Positions 54,177 through 63,788 of a stretch of DNA of 64,000 nt are shown here, one piece after another. A model generated the notes under the pieces. It worked only from the letters and a program-made list of their open reading frames with translations, did not search any database and was not told where the DNA came from. Source of the stretch: Bartonella bilalgolemi (lineage in GTDB: Bacteria > Pseudomonadota > Alphaproteobacteria > Rhizobiales > Rhizobiaceae); NCBI RefSeq assembly GCF_023500045.1, contig NZ_JAMCOF010000003.1, positions 1-64,000 of the forward strand, in the 5' to 3' direction. Both the position numbers and the translations under genes were made by a program. Every line of letters starts with the position of its first letter. Positions within the stretch are counted from its first letter, which is position 1.

Positions 54177-54554
54177 CTAGTTTTCACTATTGAAATGCTT
54201 AAGTAAACTTGTAGATAAAGCATTGCCTTCTTTTACATATCTTTGATCTGCTTCGATTGCTGAATCTGTACAACGATGATAATTTTCTGAAAAAGCGCTG
54301 TAAGCTGCATTAAACGTTTCATATAGGTGAGCACGTATTTGTGGTGTTGGTTTTTCTGCTTCAATCAATGCAACCATGTGGTCATACCATTGATTTGTTG
54401 GATTGCTACAAAGATTACGTAGATAATGCAGAGATCCTAAAATTTCTGCTAATCGTAAAAATTTGATATAATAGGGTGGAAATTGTTGTGCAAAGGTTGG
54501 TGTTGGAATTAAGAAAAAAATTAAAAAAATAATATTTATCAATATATTATTCAT
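54177..54554 (-). CDS. TIGR02301-like exported protein
   Basis: The 125-residue protein begins with a signal peptide (ILINIIFLIFFLIPTPTFAQ, cut after AQ or nearby). The mature part is short and helical: FLRLAEILGSLHYLRNLCSN, then YDHMVALIEAEKPTPQIRAH and FNAAYSAFSENYHRCTDSAI. Two Cys in the mature part could form a disulfide. The pattern (LGSLHYLR and YRRCT-like) is that of the TIGR02301 family, a periplasmic protein of Rhizobiales of unknown role. It is alone between two large gaps. Confidence 0.82.
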   Translation of the reverse strand: MNNILINIIFLIFFLIPTPTFAQQFPPYYIKFLRLAEILGSLHYLRNLCSNPTNQWYDHMVALIEAEKPTPQIRAHLYETFNAAYSAFSENYHRCTDSAIEADQRYVKEGNALSTSLLKHFNSEN

Positions 54555-55443
54555 TATTCTTATTGCTTTCTTTTAACAGTATCTTTATGAATTATCAATA
54601 ATGGATAAAGGAGTTTTATTACGGACTATATTTTGATAAATAGAGTCAGAAAATAGCCCACTCATTCTTATTCGTTATAGATGTCCAATAAGTATTTAGG
54701 GCATGATAGACGTAAGAAAATAATCATGAAATATAAATTGAGTATTTTAGAATATTTGTTTTTTATACAATCAATGTTCTTTTCTCCATAAGATTACAGA
54801 GTATTTCTTGTTCATCATTCTATCTTGATGGAAATTATTATCTAATAGATAAAGGCAGTTAATATTTGCTCATAACGAATAGAATGATTTTGCTTCATTA
54901 ATAAAAACGGATTATTGAATAAAAACAGATTATTGTTTTTAGCATAAGATAGATATCTCTTTATTGAAAAACAAAAGAAAATAATTTTGAATTTTATAAA
55001 AAATGTATGTGTAGTTTTTATTTTCAATTACATTTATTGTGTAGTAGCTTGATTGTTCTCGTTCAAGGGAAATGATGTTATTGAACCTTATGCTAGGTTC
55101 AGTATATGATGATTTTGAGTTTTATCCTATTTCAAATAAAGTTAATAAGACAATTTATATGTTAGCAGATATTTTTGAAGCTATATCTTTTACTAAATCA
55201 AATAGCTAATTTATCCGATAGTCAAAACAATGAACAGTTTGATTTGTTTTAATTTTTTGAGTCTGCATAGTTAGTGTGTTTGCTAATGAGCATTTATTAC
55301 TATTTTTTTTTTATATTATATTGAAAAAATTGATGTTAGCAGTAAACGCAACAGAGCAATATTTCTTTTCAAACAGTGCTATTAGTGCGATGATGTAAAC
55401 AATTTTTAAAGGAATGGCTAAGAAGTATCACGAATGGAGTGTG
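54555..55443. other. gap upstream of cysS with small features
   Basis: This roughly 890-base stretch has no recognised gene. A tandem repeat of two 18-base units is at 54900-54935 (AATAAAAACGGATTATTG and a one-base variant). A small plus-strand frame at 55072-55209 encodes 45 residues (MMLLNLMLGSVYDDFEFYP and following); it has AAGGGA upstream and looks protein-like but is unrecognised. The cysS promoter must lie near the right end. Confidence 0.4.
55072..55209 (+). CDS. possible small protein of 45 residues
   Basis: The frame reads MMLLNLMLGSVYDDFEFYP, then ISNKVNKTIYMLADIFEAIS and FTKSNS before TAA. AAGGGA lies just upstream of the first of two adjacent ATGs. The residue mix is protein-like and has an acidic middle, but I recognise no family. 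It could be a remnant of a larger gene or a chance frame in AT-rich DNA. No neighbour supports a role. Confidence 0.25.
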   Translation: MMLLNLMLGSVYDDFEFYPISNKVNKTIYMLADIFEAISFTKSNS

Positions 55444-56955
55444 ATGATGGGAGAGTTGCGGTTTTATAATACGCTGACACGGAAAAAAGAGGATTTTATA
55501 CCGATCGATGCTACTAAAGTACGCCTTTATGTTTGCGGTCCAACAGTTTACGATTACGCTCATATCGGTAATGCTCGTCCTGTTATTGTTTTTGATGTTT
55601 TATTTCGTTTATTACGTCATGTTTATGGTGAGAACCATGTTATATATGCTCGTAATATCACTGATGTGGATGATAAAATTAATGCAAAAGCAGCTTTTCA
55701 GTATCCCAATCTGGAACTTAACGATGCTATTCATCAATTAACAGAGCATACATCTTATCAATTTCAGCAAGATACATTGACGCTTGGTTGTTTGCCACCG
55801 ACCAGTCAACCGCGCGCAACGGATCATTTGGAGGAAATACGGTCTTTGATTGAAAGGCTTCTTGAAAAGGGCTATGCTTATATAGCGGACAATCATATAT
55901 TATTTTCTGTCAGCAGTATGGGAGATAAGCCTCGTTATGGTATGTTTGCAAAACGGTCGCTTGACGAAATGAGAGCGGGGGCACGCATAGAAGTGGCTTC
56001 TTATAAAAAGGAAGAAATGGATTTTGTTTTGTGGAAACCTTCCGCTCAAGGAGAACCAGGCTGGACATCACCAGCAGGAATTTCTGTTTTAGGTCGTCCT
56101 GGTTGGCATATTGAGTGTTCAGCAATGTCAATGGCGAAGTTGTTATCTCCTTATGGTGGTGGTTTTTTTTGTGAGGATCCAACTGCAAATATTTTTGATA
56201 TTCATGGTGGTGGTATTGATTTGATTTTTCCTCATCATGAAAATGAAATTGCGCAAAGTTGTTCAGTTTTTGGGACAGAACGAATGGCTAATTTTTGGAT
56301 GCATAATGGTTTTTTGCAAATTGAAGGTAAAAAAATGTCTAAAAGTCTTGGGAATTTCGTCACTATTCGTTCACTCTTACAGCATGATTTTTTCGAGTTT
56401 TCGGGTATTTTATCAGACGAAGTAAAACGGATCTGGGCTGGTTTATCTATACGTTTTTCGATGTTACAAACACATTATCGAGAGCCTTTAAATTGGACAA
56501 TGCAGCGTTTAGAACAGTCCAGTAATGAGTTGTATCGTTGGTATGAATTACTTCGTAGTGAAAAATGGTGTTTGGATGATAACCAATCCGTTGATTCTTC
56601 TTTAATTAAATCGTTAAGTAATGATCTTAATACTTGGAATACAATTACTATTTTAAGAAAATTTTATAAAAAACACAATGTTGCAGCTCTTGCACGTGGT
56701 ATGGATTTTTTGGGGTTATTGCGACAGGAGTTAGTTAAGGAAAAAGAATGTCCACTTTTCATTGGCAAAATGCATTTTGATTTACAATTTATTGATCAGC
56801 GTATTGCTGAAAGGCTTTGTCTTATCCATAATAAGGAGTGGGCAGCTGCGGATAAAATTCGTGATGAGCTTGCAGCAGGGGGGATCTTCTTAAAAGATAG
56901 TAAAGATCCACAGACTGGTGAGCGTATAACCACGTGGGAGACGAAACAATTCTAA
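55444..56955 (+). CDS. cysS: cysteinyl-tRNA synthetase
   Basis: CysS charges tRNA-Cys. The 503-residue form begins at 55444 ([20 protein letters not shown]), chosen because GGAG lies upstream; ATG 55414 has only a poor site. The Rossmann domain has [20 protein letters not shown], which holds the first zinc Cys and the HIGH motif (HIGN). [15 protein letters not shown] and [18 protein letters not shown] give the other zinc ligands. [16 protein letters not shown] is the KMSKS loop. The C-terminal part is helical. Length is as expected. It stands between a large gap and the DUF421 gene. Confidence 0.96.
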   Translation: MMGELRFYNTLTRKKEDFIPIDATKVRLYVCGPTVYDYAHIGNARPVIVFDVLFRLLRHVYGENHVIYARNITDVDDKINAKAAFQYPNLELNDAIHQLTEHTSYQFQQDTLTLGCLPPTSQPRATDHLEEIRSLIERLLEKGYAYIADNHILFSVSSMGDKPRYGMFAKRSLDEMRAGARIEVASYKKEEMDFVLWKPSAQGEPGWTSPAGISVLGRPGWHIECSAMSMAKLLSPYGGGFFCEDPTANIFDIHGGGIDLIFPHHENEIAQSCSVFGTERMANFWMHNGFLQIEGKKMSKSLGNFVTIRSLLQHDFFEFSGILSDEVKRIWAGLSIRFSMLQTHYREPLNWTMQRLEQSSNELYRWYELLRSEKWCLDDNQSVDSSLIKSLSNDLNTWNTITILRKFYKKHNVAALARGMDFLGLLRQELVKEKECPLFIGKMHFDLQFIDQRIAERLCLIHNKEWAAADKIRDELAAGGIFLKDSKDPQTGERITTWETKQF

Positions 56956-56997
56956 TTCCCGTATTAGTAGCTCTTATAAATATGAGGAGAGATTTTT

Positions 56998-57666
56998 ATG
57001 GAATTATATGGTTATGGATATATCACACTTAAGCTAGTTGTGGGTCTTATCGCTTTTTTGTTTATTTTAAGAACGACAGGTCGTGGCAGTCTCAGTCAAA
57101 TGACACCAATTGATTTGGTAAGCAATTTTGTTCTGGGGGGCATTATTGGAGGAGTTATTTATAATTCAAATATTAGTAGTATCCAGTTGTTGCTTGTTTT
57201 ATTTATTTGGCAAATTTTAATTACATCTTTTAATTTTTTTGCACGATATTCAGTATTTTTTCACCGACTTATTGCGGGAGGAAATGCCAAACTTGTTGTA
57301 GATGGTGTCTTTCAGCTCGATGAGATTAAGCGTTTAGGGATCTGTGTGAGTGATTTGGCTACGATGTTAAGTATTAAAGGGTGTAGTTTACATGAAGCAG
57401 ACTTTGTTCGATTAGAGACGAATGGTGATTTTTCTGTTGTTAAAAAAGAAGAAGGTAAGAGGTCTGTTATTTTAGTAACAAATGGCGAAATACTTGAAGA
57501 AAATCTTAAAGAGATTGGTAAAACAAAGAAATGGCTTAAAACAGAGTTGAAAGAGAAACGTGTAAAGGTTGAAGATTTATTTGTTGCAGAGTGGTATGAG
57601 AATATAGATAAAGACAATAAGTTTTATAGTGGATTATTTCTTGTTCCTTTTCCAAGAACGGTTTAA
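56998..57666 (+). CDS. DUF421 membrane protein (YetF-like)
   Basis: The 222-residue protein has three membrane segments in the first 90 residues (LKLVVGLIAFLFILRTTGR, then LVSNFVLGGIIGGVIYNS and LLLVLFIWQILITSFNFFA). A cytoplasmic domain follows (LIAGGNAKLVVDGVFQLDEI, then ISVSDLATMLSIKGC-like), the DUF421/YetF pattern including LETNGDFSVVKKEEG. Function is unknown in the family. The last 50 residues are Lys-rich and add to the usual length. It sits 42 bases after cysS with GAGGAGAG upstream of the ATG. No partner gene is obvious. Confidence 0.88.
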   Translation: MELYGYGYITLKLVVGLIAFLFILRTTGRGSLSQMTPIDLVSNFVLGGIIGGVIYNSNISSIQLLLVLFIWQILITSFNFFARYSVFFHRLIAGGNAKLVVDGVFQLDEIKRLGICVSDLATMLSIKGCSLHEADFVRLETNGDFSVVKKEEGKRSVILVTNGEILEENLKEIGKTKKWLKTELKEKRVKVEDLFVAEWYENIDKDNKFYSGLFLVPFPRTV

Positions 57667-57791
57667 TTTTAAATGTATTTGTATTGTGTAGTTTACTAGA
57701 GGTAAATAAAAGGTATGATATGTTCTATGAAAGAGCAATATAGCAGCTGTTCTTGTGCGTATTAAATGGGTAATAAAGAAGTAAAGATTTT

Positions 57792-59675
57792 ATGAAACAG
57801 AATAGAGTCATAAAAACTGTGTCAGCGGCTTCAGGTCAGACTCTACGCACACTTTATAATTTATGGCCTTATATGTGGCCATCAGATCGATCTGATCTAA
57901 AAATGCGTGTTATATGGGCGGTATTTTACCTTATTTTAGCAAAGCTGATTCTCATGTCTATCCCATATTTTTTTAAGTATGCTACGAATGCACTTGATAT
58001 GAGTTTTAGGCCACCTGTGTGGCTTTCATCGACTTGGGCGGTGCTTATCATATTAGTTTTAGCTTATAACGTTGCGCGTATCGCTCAGGCTGGATTTAAT
58101 CAGTTACGCGATTCTCTTTTTGCGACCGTTGGTCAGCATGCTATTCGCCAATTAGCATATAAGACTTTTGTTCATCTTCATGAATTATCTTTACGTTTCC
58201 ATTTGGAACGGAAAACTGGTGGCCTTTCTCGCATTATTGAGCGTGGCACAAAGGGAATTGAGGCTGTTGTTCGATTTTCGATTCTTAATACAATACCAAC
58301 TATTTTAGAATTTATTCTAACAGCATTTATTTTTTATATAAGTTATGGATGGTATTATTTTCTTGTCGTTATGATAACAGTTGGTTTGTATACCTGGTTT
58401 ACGATTAAGGCAAGTGATTGGCGCATTAATGTTCGGAAAGAGATGAATACGGCGGACACAGAAGCAAATACACGTGCAGTTGATTCTTTGTTGAATTTTG
58501 AAACAGTTAAATATTTTTGCAATGAAACCCTAGAAGCGCGTCGATTTGATGCTTCTATGGCTGGTTATGAAAAGACTGCAGTGAAGATTTGGACTTCTTT
58601 AAGCTGGCTTAATTTTGGTCAAGCCCTTATTTTTGGTATTGGGATGACGATTCTTATGTTAATGTCAGCTTACGAAGTAGCTCACACGACGCAAACTTTG
58701 GGGGATTTCGTCTTTATCAATGCGCTTTTAATGCAGCTATCTATTCCATTGAATTTTATTGGCTCAATTTATCGTGAAGTTCGGCAGGGGTTAACGGATA
58801 TTGAAGCGATGTTTGATCTTTTGGATGTTCCGCAAGAAATTATTGATAAGCCAAGTGCTAAATCGCTTGTGGTGACTCATGGCACTATCCGGTTTAATCG
58901 AGTGAAATTTTCCTATGATTCAGCTCGTCCAATTCTCAAAGATATTGATTTTGAAGTACCTGGAGGTAAAACTGTCGCAATTGTAGGTCCTTCCGGCGCT
59001 GGTAAATCAACTATTTCTCGATTACTTTTTCGATTTTACGATGTTAATGAGGGGTCAATAACTATAGATGGACAGGATATCCGTGATGTTACTCAGAGAA
59101 GTTTACGTGAAGTGATTGGCATGGTGCCACAAGATACAGTTTTATTTAATGATACAATTGCATATAATATTTGTTATGGACGTCCAAATGCTACAGATGC
59201 AGAGATGCGCAAAGCTGCTAAAATGGCTCAGATATCGAAATTTATCGAGATGCTTCCAGAGGGATTTCAATCTCTAGTTGGTGAACGTGGTCTTAAATTG
59301 TCTGGGGGCGAAAAACAACGCTTAGCTATTGCACGAACACTTTTAAAAGCGCCACCGCTTCTTATTCTAGATGAAGCAACTGCAGCTCTCGATACAACGA
59401 CAGAGCAGGAAATTCAGCAAGCATTGAATATTGTAAGCAGCGGGCGTACAACATTGATTATTGCTCATCGTCTTTCGACTGTGGTTGGCGCAGATGAGAT
59501 ATTGGTGCTCAAAAATGGTCGTATTATTGAAAAAGGTACACATACTGATCTCTTATGCAAGAAAGGTTTATATGCATCAATGTGGAATAAGCAGCTTGAG
59601 GCTTCACAAGCTGAAGAAAAATTACGTAAAATGCGTGAAGAGGATGAACTAGGTGTTGTTAATCGTGATAAATAA
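57792..59675 (+). CDS. atm1: Atm1-type ABC exporter
   Basis: This is a half-transporter that likely works as a homodimer, exporting glutathione-linked sulfur or heavy-metal compounds as in mitochondrial Atm1 and alphaproteobacterial relatives. The 627 residues have an N-terminal part WPYMWPSDRSDLKMRVI, then about six membrane segments (for example LILAKLILMSIPYFFKYATN and TLGDFVFINALLMQLSIPLN). The ATP-binding domain at about residues 365-600 has GKTVAIVGPSGAGKSTISRL, the signature LKLSGGEKQRLAIARTLLK and Walker B PPLLILDEATAALDTT. A perfect hairpin follows directly after the stop. The substrate is inferred from the family. Confidence 0.92.
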   Translation: MKQNRVIKTVSAASGQTLRTLYNLWPYMWPSDRSDLKMRVIWAVFYLILAKLILMSIPYFFKYATNALDMSFRPPVWLSSTWAVLIILVLAYNVARIAQAGFNQLRDSLFATVGQHAIRQLAYKTFVHLHELSLRFHLERKTGGLSRIIERGTKGIEAVVRFSILNTIPTILEFILTAFIFYISYGWYYFLVVMITVGLYTWFTIKASDWRINVRKEMNTADTEANTRAVDSLLNFETVKYFCNETLEARRFDASMAGYEKTAVKIWTSLSWLNFGQALIFGIGMTILMLMSAYEVAHTTQTLGDFVFINALLMQLSIPLNFIGSIYREVRQGLTDIEAMFDLLDVPQEIIDKPSAKSLVVTHGTIRFNRVKFSYDSARPILKDIDFEVPGGKTVAIVGPSGAGKSTISRLLFRFYDVNEGSITIDGQDIRDVTQRSLREVIGMVPQDTVLFNDTIAYNICYGRPNATDAEMRKAAKMAQISKFIEMLPEGFQSLVGERGLKLSGGEKQRLAIARTLLKAPPLLILDEATAALDTTTEQEIQQALNIVSSGRTTLIIAHRLSTVVGADEILVLKNGRIIEKGTHTDLLCKKGLYASMWNKQLEASQAEEKLRKMREEDELGVVNRDK

Positions 59676-59677
59676 AT

Positions 59678-59705
59678 TACATAAAATGGTAGCTGATTTT
59701 ATGTA
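59678..59705. terminator. hairpin between the exporter and psd
   Basis: TACATAAAAT (59678-59687) and ATTTTATGTA (59696-59705) form a perfect 10-base stem with an 8-base loop, three bases after the exporter stop codon. No T-run follows on the plus strand, so it may stop or only stabilise the transcript. psd starts 75 bases later, so it may have its own promoter. Confidence 0.5.
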
Positions 59706-59779
59706 TGGTGATTGATTAAATATACAAATAGGGAAAAAGAATTTATTAGTTATTAAATCATCTATGAATAGGAAACTAT

Positions 59780-60478
59780 ATGACTATTGTACAATCTATC
59801 CAAAATGGGTTCGTCCCAATTCACAAAGAAGGTTATCCATTTATTATAGTATTTTTTGTCATTTCACTCATTTTAGGTTTAATCTGGAGTCCATTGTTTT
59901 GGTGTGGTCTTGTTCTAACAATGTGGTGTATATATTTTTTTCGTGATCCAGAACGAGTGATACCTGTGAATTCGAATTGGGTCCTTTCTCCTGCTGATGG
60001 TCGTATTTCTTTTGTTGAGCCATGTATTCCGCCTGCAGAGTTGGGATTAGGTGATCAAGAAATGGTACGTGTTTCCGTATTTATGAATATTTTTGCATGT
60101 CATATCAATCGTGTACCTATGAGTGGTACGATAGAGTCTATCGTTTATCGTCCGGGTAAATTCTCTAATGCTGAATTTGATAAAGCTAGTCAATTTAATG
60201 AATGTAATGGGATGGTCATTGATGGTGAACATGGAAAAATTGGTGTTGTACAAATAGCAGGATTGATTGCTCGTCGGATTGTTTGTTGGCAAAAACAAGA
60301 TGATTCAATTATTTCTGGACAACGTTTTGGGTTAATACGTTTTGGTTCTCGCCTTGATGTTTATATGCCAGCTAATGTAAAATTGCGTGTTGCAGTTGGT
60401 CAGATAGCAATTGCTGGAGAAACAGTTTTAGGCTCTTTTGGTGATGATGTTGCTGTAAGTGACTTTAGGCTTGATTAG
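59780..60478 (+). CDS. psd: phosphatidylserine decarboxylase proenzyme
   Basis: Psd decarboxylates phosphatidylserine to phosphatidylethanolamine at the inner membrane. The 232 residues have an N-terminal hydrophobic pair ([19 protein letters not shown], then [19 protein letters not shown]). The core has [14 protein letters not shown] and [16 protein letters not shown]. The self-cleavage site is the Gly-Ser of [19 protein letters not shown] near residue 188, which yields the pyruvoyl group. This is the short form of the enzyme common in Rhizobiales. pssA follows 8 bases later, the standard psd-pssA unit. Confidence 0.95.
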   Translation: MTIVQSIQNGFVPIHKEGYPFIIVFFVISLILGLIWSPLFWCGLVLTMWCIYFFRDPERVIPVNSNWVLSPADGRISFVEPCIPPAELGLGDQEMVRVSVFMNIFACHINRVPMSGTIESIVYRPGKFSNAEFDKASQFNECNGMVIDGEHGKIGVVQIAGLIARRIVCWQKQDDSIISGQRFGLIRFGSRLDVYMPANVKLRVAVGQIAIAGETVLGSFGDDVAVSDFRLD

Positions 60479-60486
60479 GATGAGAC

Positions 60487-61317
60487 ATGAAAAATTCTTC
60501 ACCATTTTCTTCATTTGAACCTGAAAGAAAAAGTGATGATATTGCTCATCGGCGGCGTTCACCTATACCGATGCGGTATGTTATTCCTAATATTATTACT
60601 ATTTTAGCAATTTGTGCGGGAATGAATGGTATTCGTTTGGCTTTTGAAAATCGCTATGAATCAGCTATTTTAGTAATACTTTTGGCAGCAATTTTAGATG
60701 GAACTGATGGCCGTGTTGCTCGTTTGATGGATGGTACTTCATCTTTTGGCGCACAGATGGATTCGCTTGCTGACGTTATTAATTTTGGTGTTACTCCTGC
60801 TCTTGTTGTTTATTCTTTTATATTGACTCAGGCTCATCAGGTGGGTTGGGTAGCTGCGCTTGTTTACTGTGTTGCGTGTTGTTTGCGGTTAGCTCGTTTT
60901 AATGTGATGCTAGATGATTCTGATATACCGGAGTGGCAGAGAAATTATTTTATTGGTGTTCCTGCACCAGCAGGTGCATTAATGCTTTTATTACCTGTTT
61001 ATTTAGGGGGGGTAGGTTTAGTCCCCGATTGGGGATGGGCTTTATTCTTTAGTTCTTATACTGTGATTATTGCTTTTCTTTTGGTAAGCCGTTTACCAGT
61101 ATGGAGTGGAAAAACAATAGGTAATAATTTGAGGCGAGATATTGTAGTACCATGTATGCTGGCTATTGTTATTTATGTTGGTTTTCTGGTTACTTATATG
61201 TGGTATACTTTATTAATAACAGCTTTCGGTTATATGGCTTTTCTTCCTTACAGTGCTTGGATTTATAGTAAACGAGCTGTTTTAGAAGAAAAAATGAAAA
61301 ACATTATAGATAGCTAA
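60487..61317 (+). CDS. pssA: CDP-diacylglycerol-serine O-phosphatidyltransferase
   Basis: PssA makes phosphatidylserine from CDP-diacylglycerol and serine, the substrate of psd. The 276 residues include the CDP-alcohol phosphatidyltransferase motif DGTDGRVARLMDGTSSFGAQ followed by MDSLADVINFGVTPALVVYS, with all expected Asp and Gly positions. The other segments are hydrophobic (for example AGALMLLLPVYLGGVGLVPD and IVVPCMLAIVIYVGFLVTYM). It is an inner-membrane protein with about seven or eight segments. It is the second gene of the psd-pssA unit; a palindrome 40 bases downstream may end the transcript. Confidence 0.95.
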   Translation: MKNSSPFSSFEPERKSDDIAHRRRSPIPMRYVIPNIITILAICAGMNGIRLAFENRYESAILVILLAAILDGTDGRVARLMDGTSSFGAQMDSLADVINFGVTPALVVYSFILTQAHQVGWVAALVYCVACCLRLARFNVMLDDSDIPEWQRNYFIGVPAPAGALMLLLPVYLGGVGLVPDWGWALFFSSYTVIIAFLLVSRLPVWSGKTIGNNLRRDIVVPCMLAIVIYVGFLVTYMWYTLLITAFGYMAFLPYSAWIYSKRAVLEEKMKNIIDS

Positions 61318-61356
61318 TTAATAATCCGAGAGTTTTATAACTAGCTATAAAAAAGT

Positions 61357-61372
61357 TAGAGTATCTACTCTA
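61357..61372. terminator. palindrome between pssA and the SDR gene
   Basis: TAGAGTA (61357-61363) and TACTCTA (61366-61372) form a perfect 7-base stem with a two-base centre, 40 bases after the pssA stop. The genes converge here, so a shared terminator is plausible, but the loop is too short for a stable hairpin unless the stem opens, and there is no T-run. The element may instead be a protein-binding palindrome. Confidence 0.35.
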
Positions 61373-61412
61373 GAAAGGCTACAATTAGTTTTGTAGTATA
61401 TACAGATTACAG

Positions 61413-62162
61413 TTAATCAGGAATATGATAGTTCATAAATCGTTTTTTACGAACATCAAAAAGCCTTCCTGTTTCTTTTAAGTAAGGTGATGAGAGATAG
61501 GCTATCTCTGCTGCAACTTTTTGTGGAGAAGGTAAGGTTTGCGGATCTTCACCAGGTAGAGCTTGTGCGCGCATTGTAGTACGTGTAGCACCTGGGTTAA
61601 CGCAATTAACTTTAATAGGTGTTTGTTTCAGTTCTTCTGCCCAGCAACGAGCAAGAAGTTCCAGAGCAGCTTTAGAGGCTGCATAAGGTCCCCAGAAAGC
61701 GCGTGCGCAATGAGCAACACTTGATGAAAGAAGAATAGCACGTCCAGCATCAGATTTGCGCAATAAAGGTTCGACTGCTTTCATTAAACGCCATTGACTA
61801 GTAAGATTTATTTGCAATATATCTTCAAACATTGCATTGTTGATATAAGCTATTGGTGAAAGATCCCCTAGGATTGCAGCGTTTGCAACTAAAATATCAA
61901 GTTTCTTCCAACGTTCGTCAATTGATATATTTAATGCATCAATAGCTTCCATATTATGCAAATCGAGTGGTATTAGCGTTGCAGAAGCACCTTTTTTTCT
62001 AATTTCGTTATTAAGCGTTGTTAAACCACTTATTGTTCGTGCAAGTGCAATAATATGAGCGCCACGTGTTGCTAGCTCTAATGCTAAATGATAACCAATT
62101 CCTTTAGAGGCACCTGTGACAAGAGCAACACATCCAGTAAGATCAAAATCAGATTTTATCAT
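61413..62162 (-). CDS. short-chain dehydrogenase/reductase
   Basis: The 249-residue protein belongs to the classical SDR family. The nucleotide motif is CVALVTGASKGIGYHLALEL (about residues 11-30). The NNAG-like segment is ILVANAAILGDLSPI, the catalytic Ser is in ILLSSSVAHCARA, and the catalytic Tyr-x-x-x-Lys is in WGPYAASKAALELLARCWAE (about residues 157-161). VNCVNPGATRTTMRAQALP follows. It carries out an NAD(P)-linked oxidation or reduction; the substrate is not known. It lies two bases after purF on the same strand and is likely cotranscribed with it. Confidence 0.9.
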   Translation of the reverse strand: MIKSDFDLTGCVALVTGASKGIGYHLALELATRGAHIIALARTISGLTTLNNEIRKKGASATLIPLDLHNMEAIDALNISIDERWKKLDILVANAAILGDLSPIAYINNAMFEDILQINLTSQWRLMKAVEPLLRKSDAGRAILLSSSVAHCARAFWGPYAASKAALELLARCWAEELKQTPIKVNCVNPGATRTTMRAQALPGEDPQTLPSPQKVAAEIAYLSSPYLKETGRLFDVRKKRFMNYHIPD

Positions 62163-62164
62163 TA

Positions 62165-63658
62165 TTAATTTCTTGTTTTAAGGACAGACAATTTATGAAC
62201 TATTGGAGTACTTTTTCGATCAGTAAGATGTGTAGGGTAATGGCCAGTAAAATAATGATCAGTAAATTGTGGGTGAGAGTTATTTCGTTTTTCTCCTATA
62301 ACAGCAAGATATAGACCATCAGTTGAAAGAAAGTCTAATGAATCAGCACCAATAAAATTGCACATAGATTGCAGGTCTGGATATTGATTAGCTAAAAGAT
62401 TCTCAATTGCAGGTGTATCGATACCGTAAAAATCAGGATATAAAATCATTGGACTGGAAACACGCATATGAACTTCTTTTGCTCCTGCATTGCGAAGCAT
62501 TCTTACAATCTTTACAGATGTTGTTCCACGTACAATTGAGTCATCGATTAAAATAACACGCTTTCCTTCAATAATAGAACGGTTTGCAGAATGTTTTAAT
62601 TTAACACCGAAAGCACGAATTTGTTGAGTTGGTTCAATAAAAGTACGGCCAACGTAATGATTACGAATAATGCCTAGCTCAAAAGGAATTCCAATTTCTT
62701 GCGCGTAACCAATTGCTGCAGGCGTACCTCCGTCAGGAACAGGAACCACAACATCACCATCACAAGGTGCTTCTCGTGCTAAATGTATACCCATATTTTT
62801 CCGGACTACATAGACATTTCGTCCTCCGACGATTGAATCGGGACGAGCAAAATAGACATATTCAAAAAGACAAAGCCTTTCTGGCTTCTCTATTTCTGGT
62901 TTAATAATTTCTGTAGTAATTTGACCGTCTTTTTGTATTTCACATATGATGATTTCACCATTTTTAACATCACGAATATATTTCGCTCCGATAATATCAA
63001 GAGCACAGGTTTCTGAACAAAAGATTGGTTTACCATCAAGTTTGCCCATAACAAGCGGTCTAATGCCTGTTGGATCACGTGCTGCAATGAGTTTAGTACG
63101 TGTTAGTGCTAACATAGCATATCCACCTTCTACTTGCCGAATAGCATCAACAAAGCGGTCAGATGATGATTCATGGCGTGAGCGGGCAATAAGGTGGAGA
63201 AAGACTTCAGAATCTGATGTTGATTGGCAGATAGCACCAGAGGCAATTAACTCACGGCGTAATGTAAGGCCATTTGTTAGATTACCGTTATGAGCAATAG
63301 CAATACCTCCAGCATTTAATTCTGCGAAAAGAGGTTGTACATTGCGTAATGCTACTTCACCTGTTGTTGAATAACGGGTATGTCCGATAGCACGATCTCC
63401 TGGTAGACGAGCTAATGTTGCTGAATCTGTATAGTGATCACCTACAAGACCTAAATGTTTTTCTTGGTGAAATATCTTGTTATGATAAGAAACAATTCCT
63501 GCAGCTTCTTGACCACGATGCTGTAATGCATGCAACCCAAGAGCCGTCACTGTTGCTGCCTCTTCATGTCCAAGGATACCAAATACCCCACATTCTTCAT
63601 GAAGTGTATCGTCATCTAATGAAAATTCCTGACAAAAGGCGTTGATTTCTGTCATCAT
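62165..63658 (-). CDS. purF: amidophosphoribosyltransferase
   Basis: PurF makes phosphoribosylamine from PRPP and glutamine, the first committed step of purine synthesis. The 497 residues begin with a short propeptide before the catalytic Cys of EECGVFGILGHEEAATV (about residue 23). The glutaminase motifs ALQHRGQEAAGIVSYHNKIF and ARLPGDRAIGHTRYSTTG follow. The PRPP site is RVILIDDSIVRGTTSVKI. SANRSIIEGK is another conserved segment. Of the two adjacent ATGs at 63658 and 63655, the second may be the true start. cvpA lies upstream, as in many bacteria. Confidence 0.96.
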   Translation of the reverse strand: MMTEINAFCQEFSLDDDTLHEECGVFGILGHEEAATVTALGLHALQHRGQEAAGIVSYHNKIFHQEKHLGLVGDHYTDSATLARLPGDRAIGHTRYSTTGEVALRNVQPLFAELNAGGIAIAHNGNLTNGLTLRRELIASGAICQSTSDSEVFLHLIARSRHESSSDRFVDAIRQVEGGYAMLALTRTKLIAARDPTGIRPLVMGKLDGKPIFCSETCALDIIGAKYIRDVKNGEIIICEIQKDGQITTEIIKPEIEKPERLCLFEYVYFARPDSIVGGRNVYVVRKNMGIHLAREAPCDGDVVVPVPDGGTPAAIGYAQEIGIPFELGIIRNHYVGRTFIEPTQQIRAFGVKLKHSANRSIIEGKRVILIDDSIVRGTTSVKIVRMLRNAGAKEVHMRVSSPMILYPDFYGIDTPAIENLLANQYPDLQSMCNFIGADSLDFLSTDGLYLAVIGEKRNNSHPQFTDHYFTGHYPTHLTDRKSTPIVHKLSVLKTRN

Positions 63659-63788
63659 ATTCTTTCAGTTATGACATAAGGAATAGCTAACATCATACAC
63701 TCCATATTATTTAAAGCTCATTCTTAAAAAAACTATTTCTTATTCTGTGAATAATAGTGTTATTAATTGGTTTAATAGTATTTGTAAT

